Origin: Neckera pumila
Taxonomy: Eukaryota > Streptophyta > Bryopsida > Hypnales > Neckeraceae
Assembly (NCBI GenBank): GCA_963969595.1
Contig: OZ018410.1
Span: forward strand, 22,802,913-22,866,912
Direction: 5' to 3'
Length of the DNA: 64,000 nucleotides
The notes under the pieces were generated by a model. That model searched no databases, was not told where the DNA came from, and was given only the letters and a program-made list of their open reading frames with translations. Shown here one piece after another: positions 46,919 through 61,000 of this stretch. The position numbers and the translations under genes were made by a program. Within the stretch, counting starts at the first letter, position 1, and each line of letters begins with the position of its first letter.

Positions 46919-48475
46919 TAGTGAAGAATTGCCTTTACTTTAGAAATAAAGAATATTGTTATCAATGAATCTTTCATGCAATTAATTATTTCATTAATAT
47001 GTGCAAGAGTATGATGTAAATATTGTTTCTACTTTAAAAATTAACCCCTTTAGGATTGTCCAAGCCAAATGGCCTACAATTTGAAATACAGGACGATTTT
47101 AAGGTAGCTTCACTATATAATTATAAAATCTTGATTCTACAACTATATTTGTAAAGGCGGGAACTAAATTACTATGAAAAAGAAAACTTAATTGAGCAAA
47201 GAAATAAAATTTATGCCAACAAAAAATACACATTTTACGTATTCTGGCCAAGGCCAGGCTTATGTATATGTTTTGACAAGGGAATTCTATACATTTAATG
47301 CCATAGTGACTAGTATGTTCACCGCTCCAACTAGTTTAGAATTTTGGCTGAGTTGTCACAGTATTACACCAAGATTGCACAATAGTGATGGAGTTTTTTG
47401 TGAACTTGTACAATAAGAGTCAAGGTTTAGGAGGGCAACCTAAGCATAGCCTCACTAGGTTTGCTTGGCTAGAATTGACCTATAGTTGATTGTATATTGG
47501 GATTTTAGCTTTGAAGATCCCTTCCACTTCAAATGTTACAAACTGCAACATTGTTGGCAAGATCACAAATAAATATATTGTCCTTTGAAACAAGAATGAC
47601 TCTACTAATTTTGACATTTCATTTTATAAAGTGTCTATGTTGCCATTACTGTTAGTAGATTAATCCTTGATATTAATTATTGGTGCTCTACTGAAATGAA
47701 CTCTAGAAGCTAGAAATTTCCAAAAAAAAAATTTCTTTGCAAAGCTTAATGTTTTTTCTTAGCAAAGTTTAGTTATCTTATAAAAAGATGTCATTCTTTT
47801 ATAAGATAATAGAAACTCAAAAGTGAAGAAATTTCATGGACTCATATCCAGTCACATATCCGCTTTTTGTTTACATCCAAGGTCACTCAATTGAAATCCA
47901 ACGGTACTTTTGGAGGACTTGAACCAATTGAAATCCAACAATACTTTTGGAGGATGTTGTGAACCACCATATTGGTTATCACCTTTCAGAATATGGAAAC
48001 TATTAACAATGTGTGTGAATTTAGAATTCCAAGAAGTATTTGTATTTCTAATTAAACCACAATTACCAATTAGAGACTTTTTTCTAAATAGTAGTAGAAA
48101 CTTTGGAAGTAGGGTGAAAATCTAGAAAGTGCAATTAGAAAAAAACAAGGCCTTATGTACTTCAAAGGCATACCAAAAAAATGAACTACAACATTAGATG
48201 TGAATTAAGATACCATCTTTGGATAGAAAATTTGGCACTTTGGTGCCAAATTTTTCATTTCAAATCCAAAATAAACTTCAAAATATTGTTTTTCAAAAAA
48301 TTTAACATTGAAATCATAAAATTTAAAACATATTGGACAACCACTTCAAGAAGCCTCTTATTGTGAGTGTATCAAAAAAAGGAGACAAACTCTTTATACA
48401 AGTAGGGTGATGGAAAGTAAAACAATCCATATGGGATATGTAATTAGGATATTCTAAACCACTCATACCTAATTA
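46919..48475. other. AT-rich intergenic DNA
   Basis: No gene. TTAACCCCTTTAGGATTGTCC at 47040 resembles one end of the TTAA family but has no partner. A unit of about 38 bp (CAATTGAAATCCAAC...) is tandemly doubled at 47888-47963. Confidence 0.5.
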
Positions 48476-48913
48476 AGTCAAAAAGCAAGAATTGTGTTTA
48501 ATGTAGAACTTCAAACCTCACTTTAGCTTAGTGGAATAAACTTTTTCAAAAACTTTGAACCATGAAATGTTGAGAAACCTCCATTTCTTCAAAAAGAAAA
48601 AAGAGAAAAAAGAAAATTAAACTAAATTTCACCTCTAAAAACCTGTTTGAGATTTTGAGCCTCCAATCAAAAGTTATGGACAAAATTTAGAGAGGGGGGA
48701 AAAGACATTTTTTTTTACATTTTCAAACATCCTTTCTAAATTTTGTCCATATCTTTTGACTGGAGGCTTAAAATCTCAAATAGGTTTTGAAGATGAGAAT
48801 TAGCTTGATTTTTCAACTTCTAACAATACAAACAATTTTAGAAAAAATTATTCTATTGTGCCAAAATGAGGTCTAAAGTTATATATATATTAAACACAAT
48901 TCTTTTGTCTTGA
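48476..48913. repeat. Long foldback (inverted repeat) with ~200-bp arms
   Basis: The arm 48476-48693 pairs with 48735-48913 around a loop of about 40 nt. The innermost 50 bp are nearly perfect (TTTGAGATTTTGAGCCTCCA against TGGAGGCTTAAAATCTCAAA; GGACAAAATTTAGA against TCTAAATTTTGTCC). Pairing decays outward to AGTCAAAAAGCAAGAATTGTG / CACAATTCTTTTGTCTTGAC. A transcript would fold into long double-stranded RNA. Confidence 0.85.
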
Positions 48914-49013
48914 CAGTGAGCAATCAAGCTCTCATTTTCAAATTGTCCTGTACCTTTTGAGGATTTATAATAGACAATGGATTTCATGATAAAAGTAACC
49001 ACATCTCACAATT

Positions 49014-49746
49014 GGGTGATTGCAAGAAAGACCGGTATTGAAACATTGTCACAAAAGCTATGCCAAAGCTTTTTTTTGCAATAACTTTTGAAGCATGACT
49101 TCCATGAACTTGAAATTTTTATTGGAGATTCTTCTTATAAGTTTGATCATATCCCATGTTTTTCAGAAATTTTCAAACATGTTTTTATATTTAAAAAGCA
49201 TATAAACTAATATGTCACGTTTTGAGTTTTAGGGGTTTTTACTATGTAAGGAGTTCCCAAATTTAATGATATGGGGCTGAAATTTCTATGGTCTATTTAT
49301 GTAGTAGGAAGTCATGTTTCTACCAAGGGGTATTAAAAAATATTTTATTTCATTATCCTCTATATCCATGCAAAGAGGGCTCCCTTGCTCGTGCAATTTT
49401 GAACATTGAAGATGGTTTCAACATTATTTTTTTGGTGAAATCTCATTATCATAAAGTCTTTCCAAACAATGTTTCTTAATTTTTTTAAAATTTATTCTCC
49501 CTATTTTTTGCAAATTAAAACATCAAATTGTATGTATTTTCTTCAAAATTTCAGCTCATCTTTTTTGTGAATAACTTTTGACCTAGATTTATTTTAGGTC
49601 TAAAATTTTGATGAGATGCTATTTTTTAATGTCATACTAATTATCCATTTTTTATTTTATTTTTAAAAAAACTATGCAAAAGCTCGTAGTACTGGGAGTA
49701 CTAGCCAAAATGGAACAAAAATGGAAGGTCATTCTTGCAACCACCC
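49014..49746. mobile_element. TIR element, 4-bp TSD family, copy 2
   Basis: 733 bp with GGGTGATTGCAAGAAAGACC at the left and GGTCATTCTTGCAACCACCC at the right, flanked by AATT on both sides (49010-49013, 49747-49750). It is collinear with the copy at 1626-2343. No coding capacity of note. Confidence 0.9.
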
Positions 49747-50693
49747 AATTTGATTTTCTTTCATGTTTAACAAAAGGTAGTAAATTGGACCTAGAAATTT
49801 TTGCAAGGCTACTTTTGAACTAATTCACATATGTCTACATTTTTAGTTCTAGATAAATATGTAATCTAGTACCATCAAATCCAATTGTTGAATAGGACAA
49901 CTGAATTAAATATCTCTAAAAAATATTCATGGTGAAAAGGTTTCAATGAGGAGGGAGATTTGGAAGAACAAAAAATGCAATCCAAAACGGGTTTGGTTGA
50001 ACTTTAAAGGGTTGATAAGTGTAATTTTTTAATTTATTTTCATTGCTTCTACATTGATGTAATATGTTTTAAAGTCAATTTATGCATTGAAATTTTTATC
50101 ATAAAAGAGCAATTGATTTTAAATTTTAAATCTTAGATACAAAATTGTATTGATGTATGACAATAAAAATTCTTATGTACAATTCCTTATCTTATTGTAG
50201 CTTTAAGTTTTTTTAATGTACTCTGTATTTGATAATTGAATTTATCTTCAATAATTAATATTCCGTAATATTCATATAAATTTTTAATACTTCTATATCT
50301 TTAACTCCTAAATGTCCAGCCATCCATTTATTTGATGGTATACATAATCAAACTTTGCCTTTCTCATTTTTCATACATTCTTTGTAGTGTGAATTTTTTT
50401 ATTATATATTCTATCAGGGAAAATTAGATTCAGGTAGGAATTGTGAATTTTTTCTGCCTCATTTCATGTTGCAATGATTCATCCAAACTTTCTAAGATCT
50501 TAGTCCAATCGTGCTCTTGAAAAAATTATCTCATGATAGTACGCAACTGAAAAATCTCCAAAAAAGAAAAAATGACTACACTTCATTTGATTTCAATCCA
50601 CCCCAATAAATTTCATCCACAAATTGTCAGTATCTTATTTGTAAACAAATTTCAAAAAAAATTGTTTTTAAACGTAAAATTTTATTCAAAAAT
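49747..50693. other. AT-rich intergenic DNA
   Basis: No gene. TTTAACTCCTAAATGTCCAGCC at about 50300 looks like a solo terminus of the TTAA family. Confidence 0.5.
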
Positions 50694-51381
50694 GGGTGAT
50701 TGCAAGAAATACTTGCCAATTTTGTTGCGTTTTATAATGTTCATTCCAATTTTTTATATGTTTTAAAAATATGGCCAATGTATACACCTATAAGATGAAG
50801 ATAACCACTAAAGAAAAATCATTGAAAAAATCTCTAATTAGGGGAACTAAAAAAGTGATAAATCTCAAGAAAATACATGTTTGATGCTTTATTTAGTTAA
50901 AAATAGGAAAAAAATTAAGTAAAAAAAATAAAGTTTGGCCATTTGTAAAATTTTTATGGAAATGGTCATTTACCAAAAAAACCATGAAAAATAATTTTTA
51001 CATGCTTCAAAATGCAAGTAGAAAGAGGCTCACTTTGTGGACTCCTACATGAATCATATAATTAATAACTTTTAAGAATCCTTTGAACATTAGCTAAAAG
51101 TATATCACAAGACCATCCTCTCCAAATTTGTTTCTTTGGATACTACTTTGTTCAAAAAAACTCAAAATTAGCAAGTGTGACATAAAATTGGGGGCTATTT
51201 TTGGATAATAAAAAACTTTTCAAAAATTCCAAAATAAACTAGAGTAGCTGTATAATAGTTATGAATACCTTGTCTATGAATTTTGAGTCATTTGGATCCA
51301 GAGCGCAAAAGTTATGGCCAAAAACCAAATCAACATGCAAGGTGTGTTACAAAATAGGACAAGTGCTTCTTGCAATCACCT
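50694..51381. mobile_element. TIR element, 4-bp TSD family, copy 3
   Basis: 688 bp starting GGGTGATTGCAAGAAATACT and ending AAGTGCTTCTTGCAATCACCT, flanked by AAAT on both sides (50690-50693, 51382-51385). The right subterminal part resembles 31210-31926. Confidence 0.85.
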
Positions 51382-51385
51382 AAAT

Positions 51386-53212
51386 ATTTGTATTTACAAT
51401 TATATACTTCTTAGTTATCTTCTTGCTGTATTTTTCTATTATTTTTGGCTTTTTACATTATGAACAATATATATTCTCAAATTTTTTTAAAGTATTGTTG
51501 AAAAGCCATCATTCTCTACATATATCACAATACTTGTTGTAGTATTGTAAATAAAATAAACTACAATATTGACCTATTGCATATTCTATTATTAGCTATA
51601 TACTAAAAAAATAAAAACATACACAGATGGATATGAAGCTTAGGTTCTTATTATGCCCTTATTATAAATTTATTTATATTGTTTTCATAAAACAATTTGT
51701 AACATGTCCTAAAATTTAAAGGCCTTCTTGTCATCACACCCTTGCATAAAAAAATACCTCATTTTGCACTTATTAATTGTCTTATGTAATTACAAATAAA
51801 CATCATTTAGACCCAAAATACATATCTTGAAAATTCTCAAAGTCTACTTTCCAATGAAATATTTAAATCATCACAATTATCCATACAAGGTAAATTATTT
51901 GTTTATTTTGTTTGTTTGCTTTGTTTATTACGTTGAGAAGTCCGGGACCATGCATCCCCAACCACATTCTTGATATTTTCAAAAAGCCCTCGGGTGTACG
52001 GGCTTTGTTTCATGGCATTTGGACCGACGGCATGAAAGTTATTGAATTTCAAATTTTTTATGAGTTTGAAAAATCAGAATATTGCTTTTATTTTTGTTAT
52101 GAGTTAAAAAATCAAAAAATTGCTTTTACTTTTGTTTTGGCTGTGGCAACAACACAAGTTACACCAGTACACCTTAAAGGTCCATGCATCCAAAAAGTGG
52201 ATGCACCTTAGTCAACCTCAATTGTAACTTTCAAAATAATTATTTCTAAAATTTGACTTAGACTAAGAAAATGGAGCTTAACAAGTTTTGTTTCTACTCC
52301 ATTTCAAAATTCTGAAAATGTCAAAAATTAAGAGAGTTATTGCAATTGAAAGCTCCATGTGGTAGAATCCAAATAACACAGTATGGTGTATTTTTCATGC
52401 ATAATTTCTTTAAAAATATTATCTTTATACTTAGATTATAGAATTATGTTTCTCAATCCATTCTTCATTTATGATTAAAGTTACATATTATTTTTATATA
52501 TATTATAATTTATATAATTTGATTTCCACCTTTAGCTTTAAAAAATCATAGTATTTTGATTTTTCCATCAAATTATTGAAAAAAAAAACATAAATAGAAA
52601 ATGCATTTTTCCACTAGCAAAAAAATATTGAAATTTTATACATCTACTAAATAAAAGGATAAATTTGATTTGATAGTCAAATTTGACTTCAAAGACTTTG
52701 TTGTGGTTGTTTTGGGAGTAAAAAATAAAATAACCAACCGAAAATTTTTCACACTAATTTTTATTGCTACTTGTAACTCTTGAAAAATTTCAAATCATTT
52801 GGATTGTATTTTCTATTTTTGCTTGTTTATGATCAATTTTTGCAACAAAAATGATAACAGTTACAATTTTTCACGAACTAAGAACCATTCCAACATAGAA
52901 GAAACACCTGCTATGTATCTTCAACCAAGCTACATTAAGTGGTTCCTGGCAGTCGCGGACTGGTGTCTGTGGGAGTGGATACATACTATTCAGAAACGAG
53001 GCCTCTGAGAATGGGCAATGGATGCTTTTTGTCTTTGCACTTTGACCAAGCTTTCTGAAAGCAGTCTTTAAAATTCAAGAGTTTTATTCGGCATCTCTCA
53101 CTCTCTCATTTGCCTTCCATTCTGTCTATTAACTTTTCACACTGGCTTCATAGTTTGCACAACATAGATTAAACAAATGGTTATGGGTGCTCCCATCTTC
53201 AACAACAGTCTG
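51386..53212. other. AT-rich intergenic DNA
   Basis: No supported gene. A unit of about 36 bp (AAAAATCA.AA.ATTGCTTTTA.TTTTGTT) is doubled at 52069-52140. GGACCATGCATCC words occur near 51946 and 52180. Confidence 0.45.
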
Positions 53213-53945
53213 CACATATGAAGCAAGTCAAGTGTATCAAAACATTCAGTAGCCTTCATACATTCTTCTCACATTGAGCCTCCACTTGTCCATTTAGCTA
53301 CCCATGAATTATTGTTGAATGTAGAATATTCTATTGTTGGATATAGAATATTTTATACCTTCTATAGAGCCAAGGTTATAACAATGCATGCTATTAAATG
53401 TTATGATATTGATTTGTTGTAAATTTTGTCATGTTATCGACTTGGAGTTGATTCAAACATGGCCTATTGTAGCCTTGTAGGTCAACTAAATGGGGCCCAA
53501 AGTTTATATAATGTATGATGTTTGTTTAATTATAACATCTCTACTAGCAAGCTAGAGTCAATCTTCTAATAGAAGCATGTAGCCTAGTGTCACTTGCTAA
53601 GCCTTGCATAGGAACTTTCCATGGAACTAAGGTGAACAAACTCTCAATTTATGCCAATCTCTAAAAGAAATTGGAGCTAAGGTAGAACCAACAATCGTCC
53701 AATTTTGACATCTACTGGACCTTTTCATTTGTATAAGTCACCTACCCATTTGTATAGAGTGTGATTCATTTTCTTTGGGCAAGCAATTGGGTACTACTCT
53801 CAAAAAAAATTCATTTATGGACAAATTTTGTCAGTTTAGATAGAATGTTGGTTTAGATAGACTTAGTTGTGAACAAATGCTTGTCATAACAAAGTGTAGC
53901 TTCACAAAATAAAAGTAGAATGTTAAACTTGTGCTTTCATACCTC
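53213..53945. repeat. Dispersed repeat, copy 2
   Basis: Partner of 38530-39416; somewhat shorter and diverged. Confidence 0.75.
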
Positions 53946-55041
53946 ATCGAATGGGATCAAGGTGGCAAGTCATAGATCTTGATCCTTTTTAAGATGGTCA
54001 TGACATCCATCTAGTGGCAATTCTATATTTTGGCACTAAATCTCATATCAATTTTAGTTCTTATTGGAATATAATCCACTTGCATTTGAGTGCACTCAAC
54101 TAATCCTTTCTTTGAAAATACAAACAACAAGAAGCACATTGCACAAGATACCCAAATTGCAAATCCAGGTGGTCATAGATAGTTCTCCCTTATTTCTCTC
54201 CAACCACTCCACCATTCAAGGTACACAATGTGGAGACTAAAAATTGTCAATTTGAAATGGAATATAAAGTTTTGATTGAAAATATTCAACTTCTCTATTC
54301 TTAACAAGAAAAGTAAAAGAAGTACTTGTTATATCCATGCTCTTAGTTCTCCAATTGCCAATTAGGCAACGTAGTTCAAACAAAGTTCAAACAAGAGAAC
54401 CAAGTCAACGATATCCTAGAGGATCTTGCAAACAGTGTTGTAACAATACATTGTCTCCTCATTTTCCAAAAATACATTTCACTCTCCTCCAATACTGCCA
54501 ATACGGCCCTGGCATGTGAGGGGGAAATACTCAGCTAAATCCTTTACAGGAACCTTGCCTTTCGAAGAACTAGGCAACAGGACTGCAACTGATGGCCGAT
54601 ATCACCATAAATAATCTGTCTCTTGGTCATGCATCCCTTCCGTGTCTGTACAGAGGGAAGGCAAGCGGCATTCACTACAGAAGAGCCTACTTTTAAGCAT
54701 TCTACTGAGCTGTGCCTGCTTCTCTGACAAGGTGACTTTCTAGTCTCGTTTTCTTTGTCACTATTGCCGGTATGAACAAAGTAATGCCTGTGCAATAACA
54801 GAGCAAAGAATTGCTATTATGTACTACGATGACTTGCTGATTCAAACAAAAAGCATCAGTGCATCCTCTACCTCCAATACCAAATGAATGATTCACTAAA
54901 GCTACAACAGTAGCAAGAATTACCCGTTTCTCCATATGTGTATGAGACTGACGAGGTCGACTCCAAAACACCATCAGTGTGATACGTTGGGAATGCAAAA
55001 CAGTGAGTGAATCTGGCAATCCGGATCTCATTTAGAAATTT
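53946..55041. other. Intergenic and RecQ5 3' flank
   Basis: 54540-55041 is GC-richer and is probably the 3' UTR and downstream region of the RecQ5-like gene. Minus-strand open frames here (54544-54795, 54702-55031) have no recognisable family. 53946-54540 holds nothing identifiable. Confidence 0.4.
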
Positions 55042-58000
55042 TCACGCATCGTCAGCTCTCTTCCTGGCCCGCTGTTCAAGTATCTGACTTGTTGCCGCTT
55101 CTCGTACAGCATGAAAATCGGTCTTTGAGTACCGCCCCCTGCTCAAATGCCAAAGAGAGGTTTAACAACTGTTTTCTAAACAATTGTGGACTTGCAGTCA
55201 ATTGGAAGCAGTCACACATTATTATTACTAATACTTTGATAGCCACATCCACGTTTTATGCATGAGAAATCTCCCACACAATGAGGTAGATATCTTGGCT
55301 AACAACTCGTCACAAAAGAAAACCTGCAAATGGATACCAACACTACTATTATCCACACCTGTTCACCCTTTCAACATCAAATTTTAAAAGGAGATGCGGT
55401 ACATACCAAAAGTGATTCTTGCTCCATGATGCATAAGGATATGCAGGGCTCCACAGACCATGAAATATTCGGGCAACCGCTCTGCCGGTAAAACTCGCAT
55501 TCTCGTGGGATCTTAAAAAGACCTGCTCAGTAGTGAGCATATCAACATCAGTTCTTCATACACTTTTTGCAACTCCATAAACATTACGCACACAGCAAAA
55601 AGAATCTCTGATACTACAGCCACAAATTTTCAAAAATCATAACCGCTTTGGTGAAAGATTCAGTAGTAATCATACCTTGATATCTGCCCTCAAGAAAGAG
55701 CTGCAAGACCATAATACCCGTCCGATTAGAGCTTTGGAAGAGTTGTACAGAGTTTCATAATCCTATGAATGTGCTGTAGGGCAGAGAAGATAATTGTGAA
55801 ATAAGAAAACCAGGTAGAGGGACCTGAAATAGGGACTCTACCTTGTAGACTCCACAATGCTAGGTGCAGCTTGGGTAGTTAGGTTATCTTCACATCTGTT
55901 GAAGTATGTACCGATACTACTTTGCAGAGATAGTTGTTGACCAGTACACTCAGAATTACTGCTCGTCTCTTCACCACGATGAGATGCGGCAGCTGCTGTT
56001 GCAGTATACATTGCATCAAGCTTGGCCACCTGACAGAAGGTACACCCACTGGGGATGAGAAGCTTAATGTTGCTGCACCGACTTTGAAGTGATTCTAATT
56101 TCTACTCGATAGAGCAGAATAACAGTGCACATGTTTCAATAAACCGAAAGTAGACTATATCCACATGACAAAAATAAACATATGCAATCACCCTTGTGGA
56201 TGGTCACACAAATTGCTGGTATGGAAACTATCATACCCACCTTGCATTTTTCCACTTCTGACAATCGTGCAGCAATTGAAGAAGTCAATGCACATAAGTC
56301 ATCTGGAACTTCCATAACTGAGAAACAGAATGCAAGATCCTGAAGCTCGTATGAAATCTCTCCTGCGCTCTGTTCATTCAGAAATATTGCAGACACAGAC
56401 CTTAAGTCATTAGTCTGAATCACTTCGAAATACGGCTCCAGTAAAGCATGTTACCGTAGGCATGTACATGTTCGCATATTAGCTAATAAAATGCTGAAGG
56501 AAAGCAATTTAGAATGGTGAAACTACCATGAGTTAGACTCACTATACCTGTAGTCTTTGCAGCTCTTGCTGAACCTGTAACAATGAAAGACCAGCCTCAT
56601 TTGCAATAACAGGAACCTGAAAGGTGTAACGTCCATGCTTGGGCTGACATCTACTTGAGAAAGCAGAAAAATATGCAGTAATCAGTATAGTTGTGACAAA
56701 CTAAACTGGTTCAATTATCGACATCATCAACGGCCTGAAATCCCAGATGCAGAAGACAACCGATAGAGTACAAAGAACTCCAGGCCCATATTATTAAAGA
56801 AGAAAGACAGAAATAACATGATCTCGACCGAGAACAACCAAATGCGCACCAAATAACTTCAGAAGTCAATAAAATGGGTGAAATCTATGCAAGGAGAAAG
56901 GAGTCACCTTTGGACGATTGTCGCCACCAGAGCACTATGTTTTGCAAGAAGAGCAGCAGAGGTCTGAGACACGAGACCCTCCAACTCAGCATAGGTCTAC
57001 CTTAAGAATACAGATTGAATTATTGCATAAATCTGAAAGTGTTAAAGACCAAACAAACAGAGACACTCACTTTGTAGAACGTTAAGTTGCATGTTGCTTT
57101 CAGCTTGGAATGCACGTGCACGTACTGCACGGTTCCGACTTCCATGAACGACAAAATTGTAGCCATGACCTGCAAATCCAAGATTTTAGATGCGATCAAG
57201 CGAAGATCACTGCTTCAGGAGATATTAACTTAATCTAAAGTTGGGACAGCGTGTTTAAAGCTATATCTTTACCTCTTCTTTGAGATCCAATTCATTCGCT
57301 GTTTGTTCAACGTTGATTGAGGTCATAGACTTTGATGTATCTGGTGGACTCTGAAACACTCGACAAAGAAACTTGTTCACAGCAAAGGTGTCCGCACCGT
57401 CACTGCAGAATAGCCGAAAGGTCAGCTGAAGTAAAGGTTCGAAAATGACGAGTAACGGCAAGACTACCGTAGCCTTTGAGATTGATCATGCCTCATCTAA
57501 CCAATCTGGCGTACGGACACCAGTCGAAATTAGATTATGGAATTACCTCTTAAATATATAAGACAAGAAATATCCTAAATGATATACAAAAAGAACATGA
57601 CAACGAGGTACCACACCTGTGTGCAAGACTGCGGAGTTTCAAATAGTCTGTATCGTCCAGAAAAAGGTGGCAGAAGGCAGGTTTGCCATCACGACCTGCA
57701 CGTCCAGTTTCCTGCAAAGTATTCAACGTCATAAACTTAAATCTCCCATAAAGAAAAGAGCGTTATTTGCAAGATAATTGCATGTGCGGGGATGAAGTAG
57801 GCTACCTGTACATAATGCTCCAGACTTCTAGGCATGTTGTAGTGAATCACCTGCGGAATGGGAAGTTCAAGACTAGTACTCAGTCGGATTCGAAGTTATA
57901 GGTGAAATGCAGCATATAATTAACCACTTCAACAATGCTTATGCCCAATGATCACCTGCTGCTCTTCAACGTCCAGCTAATAAATTTCAACCTAACTATC

Positions 58001-61000
58001 CCACAACAAGGATCGAACTTTTGCAGCAATACAATGTCAAGGAGACTACAGTTGCATGAGAAAGGTTTCAGCGGAAGTTCAGAATGTTGAATTACCGAAC
58101 CAATGTCACTCTTATCCAAACCCATTCCAAAGGCAACTGTGGCAACAACCTGCACATCAGAACGACAGACATCAGAAAACGGAAGTTCGATGAAAGTTCT
58201 TAATAAAAGTACATACAAGTCTTCTTATCCCTGCTCGATAATGTCGAGAATAAAGTCCCAAGAACGAGAATATCCAGCTTCCAAGGTGAGAAAATAAACC
58301 TTTCAAGGTTCAGGAAGAGCTAACTTACCACACGCAGTTTGTTACTGCAGAAGAGTTGGTAAACACGTGTTCGTTCAGAGGACGGTCTACCACTGTGATA
58401 GCTCTGCAGTAACAAATAAGGATGTGATTGAAAATTCGAGAAAACAATAAAATGCCTTCACCAGTAGCATTCTAAAATTGGCTAACCATGGAACGCAGTA
58501 TTTCACTCTTGACACAAAGACAACATGCTTGGGAAGGCAGGCAAACCTTAGCAGCAATCTTATTCTCCTCCAGATATCTGCTTATATCATCCGCTTCAGC
58601 CTGCATAACAGGTACCTCATTGAGTGACAAAAGGAACGACATCGTCTCAGAATCGAAAATTAAGAAATTCATGTCGTACATGGACATGTGAACCTCTCTC
58701 AATACCTGATACGTGCAGTAGATGATGATGCTTTTGACTTCTGAAAATGGACTAGACCGAAGCAGAGCGAGTAGATCCTTCCGCCTAAGAAGAGGAACAG
58801 ATCATCAGATACGGCAATTCAATTTCGAAAATCTTTCGGGATTCGCACTATTATATAGTTTGCATCAGAAAAATGATTTTGAAATAACTTGCCTATGTGA
58901 AGGTCGTGAGACGGATAGATGAAGATTTTGGCGGACACCAGATGCTTGCACAATTCCTGATGTAGGAATAGAGAGGGCTTTAATGATGGAACACTCAGTC
59001 TCTTTGGTAGCAGTTGCCGTCAAAGCTAGAACGCACGGGACACGCAAACGCTGCTTCAATATGTTGCCAAGCCTGTAATATGAAGGTCGAAAGTTGTGTG
59101 ACCTGGAGAGATAAAACAAGGGTCAGCTCACATTGAAAGCAGACATTGTCAAGGACAAAAGCAGGAGAGTCAGTCTATGATTAGTGATAACTTCAGAAGA
59201 ACGTGAGGCTCATAATCACTAACTGTGCAAGCAAATGAATTCAGAAGGCAAATGTTTTACCATTCTGAAAGGCAGTGAGCCTCATCCACCACTGCCAGAG
59301 AGATTTCGGGGAGAGAGTCCAGAGCGGACAGAAAACTCTCACTGAACAGACGCTCTGGCGATATGAATAGCACCTTGAATGCAAGAAATCAAGGGAACAT
59401 TGTTAATACATGCTAATCAGAGTATTCATTGGTCTTCGTCAACTTCATGCTTGGCACAAATTCCCAGATAAAGGTTGTGACATTCCTTCCCATTAGGCAC
59501 AGCCCAAAAATCTACTATACACTGTCATTGTGTGACATAGATGAGAAACTAAAACAAACTTCAGTAAATGCAAGCAAGAGATTCAAACTCACACCAGCAT
59601 TCCAAGAATCATGACAATGTAAATGGTGCAGCTGGTCGGAAAATAACCATAAAACGAACCTTAATTTGACCAGAAAGAAGTCGACTCATTACTTCAGTGC
59701 TCTCACTGGTGGTCTGCAATCAGATGGAACATCTAATCAGTATCTCCGAAATTGCTTGGTATACTGAGAAACAATGTTTAAAGCAAAACAATATTCAAAT
59801 CAAGAATTCTTGATCCTTCAGCAGTTAAAGCCATACAGGGAGAAACTCCATACCTGAGTACTATTAATAAGACCTCCAGGCAACAATGGAGGAAGGTGTT
59901 GCAACTGATCCGCCATCAAAGCCACCAATGGACTAATCACCAAAGTGAGTCCCGGTAGAACATACGCTGGGAGCTGCATATCAAAAGACGTCTTTTAGGT
60001 AGAGGATACTAAAACCACGAGAGACTTCATCTCATCTTATATGATGACTTCATCTCATCTTTTATGACCCACGTAACCAACCGCAACTCATCTATTCAGA
60101 CCGTCGGTCGGCCTTCAATTAGCAAGTCTTGACTTGGCTAATGTCTGTGGCCACTGATCTTTCAACAGAAACGGCGTTGTAAACTGGCACTTGCAGTGGT
60201 CTAGAACCTCCACTTTAAAATTGCATAAAAAATTCAGTCACAGCGACAAATGTTTGATCTAAACAGATTTCAGTCTTGTACGCATAGTGATCTCTCCACA
60301 GCTCTATATCGGTCTCCCAAAAACCACTCTCCTAAGCAGATTAAACTGCTTACATAGTATCCTCCCCCTTAAGCGCATGAGATGATGAAGCTCCGAGGGG
60401 TTTAGGGTTTAGGGTCCGACAAGGCGAGAAGAGCACGAACCTGATAGGTGAGAGACTTTCCTGCCCCAGTGGGAAGCACCAGCAAAGTGGACTCCATCGC
60501 CAGCACACGCCGAATAGCAACCAACTGCCCATTACGAAAAGCCTTATATCCAAACACAGGCTCCAACACTGACAACAAATTCGCTTCGCAAGGGTTACCA
60601 AGAGCGGTCTCCTTCAAATTCTTTAGCTCCTCTGGAGAGGTAGACTGCACAGGGGAAGTGTCCTCCACAGGGGAAGTGTCCTTTGTGTTCTCCACAGTGA
60701 TGACACTCTTGTCATACCAACCTTCGTCCACCCACAACGAAGTGGGCTTCGGACCTTCGGCATCCATGCCCCCTTGATTCCTCTTCACCGATTTCCGCTT
60801 GCTGGGCCCAACGCTTGTGTCCACATTGCTATCACCTTCCGCCATAGCCATATCAACTTCGCCATCCTCCTGCGTTGTTTTCTTGTACCTTTTGAATGAT
60901 TTCCGACGACCATACACACTCGGCCGCTTCGTTCGGGACCCGTTGATGAATTTGCGACGGCCACCTTTGCCATTGATGTTCAATTTCACGAAGTTGTCCC

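Noticed and set aside
54544..55031. Minus-strand frames as a separate gene downstream of RecQ5
   Set aside because: They lie directly after the RecQ5 stop, have no recognisable domain and are most likely 3' UTR.
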